Shown piece by piece: positions 54,851-64,000 of a DNA stretch of 64,000 bases. Below the pieces are notes generated by a model, which saw only the letters and a program-made list of their open reading frames with translations, was not told the DNA's origin and did no database searches. The translations under genes were made by a program, and so were the position numbers. The number at the start of each line of letters is the position of its first letter. The stretch's first letter is position 1. This stretch comes from Pseudomonas sp. B21-048 (GTDB taxonomy: Bacteria > Pseudomonadota > Gammaproteobacteria > Pseudomonadales > Pseudomonadaceae): assembly GCF_024748615.1 (NCBI RefSeq), contig NZ_CP087168.1, forward strand, positions 5,642,001 to 5,706,000, in the 5' to 3' direction.

Positions 54851-56218
54851 TCAGCTCTTCTTGATCTTCTCCGGCCGTTTCCAGCCATCGATGTTCTTCT
54901 GCCGAGCGCGACCCACGGCCAACTGAGCCTTATCCACATTCTGGGTAATGGTCGAACCGGCCGCCGTCGTCGCACCCGCCGAGATATCCACAGGCGCCAC
55001 CAACGAGTTATTGGAACCGATGAATACATCTTCACCCAACACGGTTTTCCACTTGTTGGCCCCGTCATAGTTACAGGTGATGGTGCCTGCGCCGATGTTG
55101 GTACGCGCACCGATTTCGGCGTCGCCCAGATACGTCAGGTGACCGGCCTTGGCACCTTCGCCCAGGTGAGCGTTCTTCAGCTCTACGAAGTTACCCACAT
55201 GCGCGCGAGCTTCCAGCACCGTGCCCGGACGCAAACGAGCGAACGGACCAGCATCGCTGTCTTCACCGAGTATTGCGCCTTCGATATGGCTGTTGGCCTT
55301 GATCACCACGCCTTTGCGCAGGGTACTGTCCTTGATCACGCAGTTCGGGCCGATCACCACGTCGTCCTCGATGACCACTTTGCCTTCGAGGATCACGTTG
55401 ATGTCGATCAGTACATCGCGACCGACAGTGATCTCACCACGCACATCGAAACGTGCCGGGTCGCGCAAGGTCACGCCCTGAGCCATCAAACGACGGGCAG
55501 CGCGCAGCTGATAGTGGCGCTCAAGCTCGGCCAGTTGCTTGCGATCGTTGGCGCCCTGCACTTCCATAGGGTCGTGGGGTTGCTCGGTGGCCACCACCAG
55601 ACCATCGCTGACCGCCATTTCGATGACATCGGTCAGGTAGTACTCACCCTGAACATTGTTGTTCGACAGACGGCTCGTCCAGTCGGCCAAGCGATCGGCA
55701 GGAACAGCAAGGATGCCAGTATTGCCTTCGTTGATAGCACGTTGAGCCTCGTTGGCATCCTTGTGTTCAACGATGGCTGCAACATTACCGTCAGTGTCGC
55801 GCACGATGCGGCCATAACCAGTCGCATCGTCCAGTTCGACGGTCAGCAGGCCCATTTGCCCTGGCACGACATGCTTGAGCAACCGTTGCAGGGTTTCGAC
55901 TTCGATCAAGGGTACATCGCCGTACAGAATCAGCACGGTATCGGACTCGATGAACGGCACAGCCTGGGCCACCGCATGTCCAGTACCCAGCTGTTGATCC
56001 TGCAGGACGAAATTCAGGTCATCGGCCGCCAGACGCTCGCGCACGGCTTCAGCGCCATGACCGATCACCACATGGATGCGTTGTGGATCAAGTTGCCGGG
56101 CGCTGTGGATAACATGGCCAAGCATTGAATTACCGGCAACAGGGTGCAGAACTTTCGGCAAGGCCGAACGCATGCGCGTGCCTTGGCCGGCAGCGAGGAT
56201 AACGATTTCAAGAGACAT
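54851..56218 (-). CDS. glmU: Bifunctional GlcN-1-P acetyltransferase / GlcNAc-1-P uridyltransferase
   Basis: A 455-residue protein: N-terminal nucleotidyltransferase with [20 protein letters not shown] and YGDVPLI, and a C-terminal left-handed beta-helix acyltransferase (hexapeptide repeats, [13 protein letters not shown], ACs site NYDGANK). It makes UDP-GlcNAc for peptidoglycan and LPS. It lies between the glmR-glmS operon and the atp operon, as in other pseudomonads, with terminators on both sides. Confidence 0.97.
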   Translation of the reverse strand: MSLEIVILAAGQGTRMRSALPKVLHPVAGNSMLGHVIHSARQLDPQRIHVVIGHGAEAVRERLAADDLNFVLQDQQLGTGHAVAQAVPFIESDTVLILYGDVPLIEVETLQRLLKHVVPGQMGLLTVELDDATGYGRIVRDTDGNVAAIVEHKDANEAQRAINEGNTGILAVPADRLADWTSRLSNNNVQGEYYLTDVIEMAVSDGLVVATEQPHDPMEVQGANDRKQLAELERHYQLRAARRLMAQGVTLRDPARFDVRGEITVGRDVLIDINVILEGKVVIEDDVVIGPNCVIKDSTLRKGVVIKANSHIEGAILGEDSDAGPFARLRPGTVLEARAHVGNFVELKNAHLGEGAKAGHLTYLGDAEIGARTNIGAGTITCNYDGANKWKTVLGEDVFIGSNNSLVAPVDISAGATTAAGSTITQNVDKAQLAVGRARQKNIDGWKRPEKIKKS

Positions 56219-56277
56219 GACAGGCTACTAATCCTGGGAGGTCAGCGACTGCGACCGGGTGATGAAAGTCGGAAAAG

Positions 56278-56306
56278 AAAAAAGGGTAGCCGAGGCTACC
56301 CTTTTT
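56278..56306 (-). terminator. Terminator of the atp operon
   Basis: GGGTAGC-CGAG-GCTACCC with A runs on one side and T runs on the other, 30 bp after atpC. It could also act in the opposite direction. Confidence 0.9.
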
Positions 56307-56335
56307 AATCAATCACACAATTAGTCGATGGCCAA

Positions 56336-56761
56336 TTAGTGGCCGAACTTCTTGCGGATCTGCTGGACGGTGCGCAGCTGAGCTGCAGCCTCGGCCAGAC
56401 GTGCGGCAGCAGAACCGTAATCGAATTCCGCGCCCCGCTCATGCAGTGCCTTCTCGGCAGCCTTTACGGCTTCCTGAGCGGAGGCTTCGTCCAGGTCGGC
56501 AGCACGTTGCACGGTGTCGGCAAGAACCTTGACCATGTTCGGCTGAACCTCGAGGAAACCACCGGAGATGTAATACACCTCCTCTTCCCCGCCCTGCTTG
56601 ACCAGGCGGATCGGGCCCGGCTTGAGATTAGTGATCAACGGCGCGTGACCCAGAGCGATACCAAGATCACCCAGTGCACCGTGCGCAATCACCATCTCGA
56701 CCAGACCGGAAAAGATTTCCCCTTCCGCGCTGACGATATCGCAATGGACTGTCATAGCCAT
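56336..56761 (-). CDS. atpC: ATP synthase epsilon subunit
   Basis: A 141-residue subunit: N-terminal beta sandwich ([39 protein letters not shown]) and a C-terminal two-helix hairpin. It is part of the F1 central stalk and inhibits hydrolysis. Last gene of the operon, 45 bp after atpD. Confidence 0.96.
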   Translation of the reverse strand: MAMTVHCDIVSAEGEIFSGLVEMVIAHGALGDLGIALGHAPLITNLKPGPIRLVKQGGEEEVYYISGGFLEVQPNMVKVLADTVQRAADLDEASAQEAVKAAEKALHERGAEFDYGSAAARLAEAAAQLRTVQQIRKKFGH

Positions 56762-56806
56762 CTGATTGCCTCAACCTAAATTAGCGCCCGTTGCCGGGCG
56801 CCGGGA

Positions 56807-58213
<1,407 letters not shown>

Positions 58214-59074
58214 TTAAACCGCGGCAGCGCCGCCGACGATTTCCGAGATCTCTTGGGTGATCGCAGCCTGACGCGCCTTGTTGTAGACCAGCTGCAAATC
58301 GCTGATCAAATCACCGGCGTTGTCGGTAGCGTTCTTCATCGCGATCATCCGCGCAGCTTGTTCAGCCGCGTTGTTCTCGACCACCGCCTGGTAGACCTGC
58401 GACTCCACGTAGCGGACCATCAAGCCGTCAAGCAGCTCTTTGGCGTCCGGTTCGTACAGATAATCCCAGTGGTGCTTGAGTTCTTGATCCGGGGTTGCCA
58501 CCAGTGGAATCAACTGCTCCACGGTAGGCTGTTGCGTCATGGTGTTGATGAACTTGTTAGACACCACGGACAGGCGGTCAATACGGCCGTCCAGGTAGGC
58601 ATCCAGCATCACCTTGACGCTGCCGATCAAGTCATTGATCGACGGCTCTTCACCCAGGTGGCTGATAGCTGCAACGACGTTACCGCCGAAGTTGCGGAAG
58701 AAAGCCGCACCCTTGCTACCAACAACACACAGATCGATCTCGACGCCGTTTTCGCGGTTTACCGCCATGTCCTTGACCAGGGCCTTGAACAGGTTGGTGT
58801 TCAAGCCACCACACAGACCACGGTCACTGCTCACCACGACGTAACCGACGCGCTTTACTTCACGGTCGATCATGAATGGGTGGCGATATTCCGGGTTGGC
58901 GTTGGCCAGATGGCCAATAACCTGGCGGATGCGCTCCGCGTAAGGACGGCTAGCAGCCATGCGCATTTGTGCCTTGCGCATTTTGCTGACCGCCACTTTT
59001 TCCATGGCGCTGGTAATCTTTTGCGTGCTTTTGATGCTCGCAATCTTACTGCGAATCTCTTTTGCGCCTGCCAT
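58214..59074 (-). CDS. atpG: ATP synthase gamma subunit
   Basis: A 286-residue rotor stalk: [20 protein letters not shown] at the N-terminus and the C-terminal helix [20 protein letters not shown]. Usual length. Confidence 0.97.
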   Translation of the reverse strand: MAGAKEIRSKIASIKSTQKITSAMEKVAVSKMRKAQMRMAASRPYAERIRQVIGHLANANPEYRHPFMIDREVKRVGYVVVSSDRGLCGGLNTNLFKALVKDMAVNRENGVEIDLCVVGSKGAAFFRNFGGNVVAAISHLGEEPSINDLIGSVKVMLDAYLDGRIDRLSVVSNKFINTMTQQPTVEQLIPLVATPDQELKHHWDYLYEPDAKELLDGLMVRYVESQVYQAVVENNAAEQAARMIAMKNATDNAGDLISDLQLVYNKARQAAITQEISEIVGGAAAV

Positions 59075-59124
59075 GTAACACCTATCAGGTTAGCAAGCGG
59101 GAGCCTTGCGGCTCCCGCTGCGGC

Positions 59125-60669
59125 TTACCAGGTTTGGGTGGCCTTGAACTTCTCGATACCGGCTTTCATGCCAGCGTCGATTTCGTCATTGAAGTCACCC
59201 TTCACGTTGATCTTCGCCATCAAATCGGCGTGATCGCGGTTGAAGAAAGCAATCAGCGCTTGTTCAAAGCTGCCGATCTTGGCGATTTCGACGTCAGTCA
59301 GGAACCCACGCTCAGCGGCATACAGCGACAGCGCCATGTCAGCGATCGACATTGGTGCGTATTGCTTCTGCTTCATCAGCTCGGTAACGCGCTGACCATG
59401 CTCAAGTTGCTTACGGGTCGCTTCGTCCAGGTCAGAAGCGAACTGGGCGAATGCCGCCAGTTCACGGTACTGAGCCAGAGCGGTACGGATACCACCGGAG
59501 AGCTTCTTGATGATCTTGGTCTGAGCGGCACCACCCACACGGGATACCGAAACACCGGCGTTCACAGCAGGACGGATCCCGGAGTTGAACATGGCCGATT
59601 CCAGGAAGATCTGACCGTCGGTGATGGAAATCACGTTGGTCGGAACGAACGCGGAAACGTCGCCAGCCTGGGTTTCGATGATCGGCAGTGCGGTCAGGGA
59701 ACCGGTTTTGCCGGTCACTGCGCCATTGGTGAACTTCTCTACGTATTCTTCCGAAACGCGGGATGCGCGCTCCAGCAGACGGGAGTGGAGATAGAACACG
59801 TCGCCTGGGTAAGCTTCACGGCCTGGTGGACGGCGCAGCAGCAGGGAAATCTGGCGGTAAGCCACTGCTTGCTTGGACAGATCGTCATAAACGATCAGCG
59901 CGTCTTCACCGCGGTCGCGGAAGAATTCACCCATGGTGCAACCGGAGTACGGTGCCAGGAATTGCAGCGCAGGAGATTCCGAAGCACTGGCAGCCACGAT
60001 GATCGTGTTCGCCAGAGCGCCGTTTTCTTCCAGCTTGCGAACCACGTTGGCGATGGTCGATTGTTTCTGACCGATCGCTACGTAGACGCAGAAAATGCCG
60101 CTGTTTTTCTGGTTGATGATCGCGTCGATCGCCAGAGCGGTTTTACCGATCTGACGGTCACCGATGATCAGCTCACGCTGGCCACGGCCGACAGGAATCA
60201 TGGCATCGACAGCCTTGTAGCCAGTCTGTACAGGCTGGTCTACCGACTTACGCCAGATCACGCCTGGAGCAACTTTCTCGACCGCATCGGTCAAGGTGTT
60301 GTTCAGCGGACCTTTGCCGTCAACCGGGTTACCCAGTGCGTCGACTACGCGACCCAGCAGTTCCTTACCCACCGGAACTTCGAGGATGCGGCCGGTGCAC
60401 TTGGCGCTCATGCCTTCAGCCAGAGACTGGTAAGCGCCCAATACAACGGCACCTACAGAGTCTTGCTCGAGGTTGAGAGCCATACCGAAGACGCCGCCCG
60501 GAAACTCGATCATCTCGCCGTACATGACGTCGGCCAGACCGTGAATCCGCACGATACCGTCAGATACGCTGACGACAGTGCCTTCGTTACGGGCTTGGGA
60601 GGTCACATCGAGCTTGTCGATGCGGCCCTTGATAATTTCACTTATTTCGGAAGGATTGAGTTGCTGCAT
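59125..60669 (-). CDS. atpA: ATP synthase alpha subunit
   Basis: A 514-residue regulatory F1 subunit: P-loop GDRQIGKTA (near residue 170), signature [13 protein letters not shown]. It pairs with beta in the F1 hexamer. Normal length. The large frame seen on the opposite strand is a codon-bias shadow. Confidence 0.97.
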   Translation of the reverse strand: MQQLNPSEISEIIKGRIDKLDVTSQARNEGTVVSVSDGIVRIHGLADVMYGEMIEFPGGVFGMALNLEQDSVGAVVLGAYQSLAEGMSAKCTGRILEVPVGKELLGRVVDALGNPVDGKGPLNNTLTDAVEKVAPGVIWRKSVDQPVQTGYKAVDAMIPVGRGQRELIIGDRQIGKTALAIDAIINQKNSGIFCVYVAIGQKQSTIANVVRKLEENGALANTIIVAASASESPALQFLAPYSGCTMGEFFRDRGEDALIVYDDLSKQAVAYRQISLLLRRPPGREAYPGDVFYLHSRLLERASRVSEEYVEKFTNGAVTGKTGSLTALPIIETQAGDVSAFVPTNVISITDGQIFLESAMFNSGIRPAVNAGVSVSRVGGAAQTKIIKKLSGGIRTALAQYRELAAFAQFASDLDEATRKQLEHGQRVTELMKQKQYAPMSIADMALSLYAAERGFLTDVEIAKIGSFEQALIAFFNRDHADLMAKINVKGDFNDEIDAGMKAGIEKFKATQTW

Positions 60670-60690
60670 TGCTCTGCTGCCCCTTCAAAC

Positions 60691-61227
60691 TCAAGATTTC
60701 AATGCTTCGGCAAGATTCGCGAGTTTGCCGCGAATCGAGCCATCGATTACCAGGTCGCCGGCGCGAATGATGACACCACCAATCAGGGCGGCATCCTCCG
60801 CAACTTGCAGGCGCACTTCCCGGTTGAGTCGTGCACTGAGAACCTTGGCGAGTTTGTCTTGCTGTTCTTGGTTCAATGCAAAAGCACTGGTGACTTCAAC
60901 GTCTACCGACTTCTCTTGTTCGGCCTTGTACAGGTCAAACAGAGCGGCGATCTCCGGCAACAGCGGGAGACGGTCGTTTTCGGCAACGACGTTAATGAAG
61001 TTCTGTGCCTTGGCATCAAACTTGTCGCCGCACACGTCAATAAACGTGGCGGCCTTGTTTGCGCTCGTCAGTCGCGGGGCCTTGAGCACGCGCTGCATGG
61101 TGTCGTCTTGCGACACTGCTGCAGCCAGGCCGAGCATGGCTGACCAAGAGGCCAGTTGCTGGTGGGCCTGGGCGTGCTCGAAGGCTGCCTTAGCGTAAGG
61201 TCGGGCCAACGTGGTCAATTCTGCCAT
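60691..61227 (-). CDS. atpH: ATP synthase delta subunit
   Basis: A 178-residue stator subunit: N-terminal helical domain ([15 protein letters not shown]) and C-terminal [20 protein letters not shown]. Joins F1 to the peripheral stalk. Confidence 0.96.
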   Translation of the reverse strand: MAELTTLARPYAKAAFEHAQAHQQLASWSAMLGLAAAVSQDDTMQRVLKAPRLTSANKAATFIDVCGDKFDAKAQNFINVVAENDRLPLLPEIAALFDLYKAEQEKSVDVEVTSAFALNQEQQDKLAKVLSARLNREVRLQVAEDAALIGGVIIRAGDLVIDGSIRGKLANLAEALKS

Positions 61228-61239
61228 GATCGCCCTCGC

Positions 61240-61710
61240 TTAAATTTCAGCAGCCAGTTTGTTTACCAGCTCCGCGTGCGCGTTTTGATCGATTGTGGCA
61301 CCCAGGATCTTCTCGGCGCCGCCGACAGCCAGTGCACCCAGTTGGGCACGCAGCGCGTCTTTGACACTGTTCAGTTCCTGCTCGATCTCGGCCTGAGCCT
61401 GAACCTTCACACGGTCAGCGTCGATACGGGCCTTTTCAACGGCCTCTTCGACGATCTGATTACCGCGTTTCTTGGCTTGCTCAATGATTTCAGCTGCCTG
61501 AGCTTTCGCTTCGCGCAGTTGCTGACCCACTTTCTCATGGGCCAACTCCAGGTCGCGAGCTGCTCGGCTGGCAGCGTCCAGTCCATCCGCGATCTTCTTC
61601 TGACGTTCGTGCAAAGCCGCGATGACCGGAGGCCACACGAACTTCATGCAAAACAGTACAAAAATGAAGAACGCAACGGACTGGCCAATCAGGGTTGCAT
61701 TAATGTTCAC
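61240..61710 (-). CDS. atpF: ATP synthase b subunit
   Basis: A 156-residue peripheral stalk: one N-terminal membrane helix ([20 protein letters not shown]) and a long charged coiled coil. Usual length. Confidence 0.96.
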   Translation of the reverse strand: MNINATLIGQSVAFFIFVLFCMKFVWPPVIAALHERQKKIADGLDAASRAARDLELAHEKVGQQLREAKAQAAEIIEQAKKRGNQIVEEAVEKARIDADRVKVQAQAEIEQELNSVKDALRAQLGALAVGGAEKILGATIDQNAHAELVNKLAAEI

Positions 61711-61767
61711 GCCAACACCTCGCTCGTTCGTTGCACATCACACCAATCAACTCGAAGGTTCGAGTGA

Positions 61768-62040
<273 letters not shown>

Positions 62041-62112
62041 TTACGTCGTATGGTTTAGGTTTTTTAGATTTTAAAGCGGTAAAACAAATCGTTTCATAGC
62101 CCTGTTCGGGCC

Positions 62113-62134
62113 CCCTCTCGTTTGACCGAGAGGG
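62113..62134. promoter_or_regulatory. Perfect stem-loop in the atpB-atpE intercistronic gap
   Basis: CCCTCTCG-TTTGAC-CGAGAGGG has a perfect 8-bp stem with six-base loop, 25 bp after the atpB stop. It could stabilise or process the atpE message, since subunit c is needed in many copies, or partly terminate. Inferred. Confidence 0.55.
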
Positions 62135-62158
62135 ACATCAGACTAGTCGAGACTGGTC

Positions 62159-63452
<1,294 letters not shown>

Positions 63453-63600
63453 CTCTTTTGCTCCCCAATGGTCGGCTGCCAGAATTCAATAACTTGGCAT
63501 AATTTGTGCCGACAAAATGCGCGCAGAGTATAGGGGCGGTTCTGCCCCTATTCAACTGTCAGGTAGTGATTTCCGACTTCACGCTACATGAGGAATTGTT

Positions 63601-64000
63601 TCAGCGGATGTGTGCAAGCACACCTTGAAGCTCATCAAGAGAGTTGTAGCCGATCACCAGCTGCCCTTTACCCTTCTTTCCGTGGCGGATCTGCACCGCA
63701 GAGCCTAGGCGCTCGGCCAGACGCTGCTCGAGTCGGGCGATATCCGGGTCCGGTTTTGCAGGTTCCACAGGCTCCGGTTTGCCACTCAACCACTGGCGAA
63801 CCAGTGCTTCAGTCTGGCGCACCGTCAGCCCCCGTGCGACAACATGTCGCGCCCCTTCGACTTGTTGGTTTTCCGGCAAACCGAGCAAGGCACGGGCATG
63901 ACCCATTTCCAGGTCGCCGTGAGACAACATGGTCTTGATGACTTCCGGCAAGGCGATCAGGCGTAACAGGTTGGCCACGGTAACGCGGGACTTACCCACA
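63601..64000 (-). CDS. parB: ParB chromosome partitioning protein, C-terminal part
   Basis: The last 132 residues of ParB. The frame continues past the right edge; the visible part begins GKSRVTVANLLRLIALPEVI, i.e. the helix-turn-helix core, then linker (KPEPVEPAKPDPDIARLEQR) and dimer domain. It binds parS sites such as those at 29.1 and 39.1 kb. It normally lies in the oriC region with parA and gidAB. Confidence 0.95.
   Translation of the reverse strand, partial: VGKSRVTVANLLRLIALPEVIKTMLSHGDLEMGHARALLGLPENQQVEGARHVVARGLTVRQTEALVRQWLSGKPEPVEPAKPDPDIARLEQRLAERLGSAVQIRHGKKGKGQLVIGYNSLDELQGVLAHIR

Noticed and set aside
54689..56128. 479-codon frame opposite glmU
   Set aside because: Shadow of glmU codon bias, no ribosome site or domain.
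59062..61143. Long 693-codon frame opposite atpA and atpH
   Set aside because: It mirrors strongly biased atp codons; no domain is recognisable.

Overview
The window looks like a chromosomal segment of a Pseudomonas of the P. fluorescens group. It has high-GC coding sequence, fluorescens-type REP palindromes, and a gene order matching the P. aeruginosa segment that runs from the two-subunit pyruvate carboxylase to atp and parB beside oriC. That comparison is from memory; no search was run. The partial parB at the right edge places the replication origin to the right.

Left part (1-12.1 kb). A truncated ISL3-type insertion sequence abuts the terminator of pycB. pycB and pycA are followed by the divergent regulator gene pycR, a small conserved ORF and a HexR/RpiR regulator with a perfect 15-bp palindromic operator. 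Where zwf is often found next to hexR there is instead an AT-richer accessory island. It holds an Rhs protein split into two consecutive genes that each have a signal peptide, a probable immunity gene, a 42-codon remnant of a second toxin module, an orphan immunity-like gene and a DUF7336 gene.

Middle (12.1-32.6 kb). Core genes come first: a GGDEF/EAL protein, uvrD, a Tim44-like protein, SMI1/KNR4, a Kef-type antiporter, a thioesterase, pdxY and a DUF3301 protein. A zinc-starvation island follows: two CobW/G3E GTPases (one ZigA-like), DUF1826, dksA2 without a zinc finger, a periplasmic amidase, the zinc-independent-type cyclohydrolase folE2, a znuCBA-type ABC importer and a gamma-carbonic anhydrase. 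Two perfect Zur-type palindromes drive dksA2-zigA-DUF1826 and the amidase/folE2 divergent pair.

32.6-42.3 kb. A DUF3617 protein, cardiolipin synthase and a cyclopropane-fatty-acid-synthase-like enzyme precede a tightly overlapping four-gene operon: three HflK/HflC-like SPFH membrane proteins, one with a His-rich N-terminus, and a P1B-type ATPase without a metal-binding head domain. A Zur-like palindrome sits just upstream. This operon is the strongest candidate for an undescribed system.

42.3-64 kb. Dihydrolipoamide dehydrogenase, a divergent Lrp/LysE pair, a large anchored TPR-like protein with a DUF3142 lipoprotein, DUF6124, a flavin-type oxidoreductase, GST and LysR lead into glmS-glmR, glmU, the complete atpIBEFHAGDC operon and parB. 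Two parS sites lie in coding sequence at 29.1 and 39.1 kb, and six perfect DnaA boxes fall between glmS and glmU. No rRNA, tRNA or CRISPR was seen.
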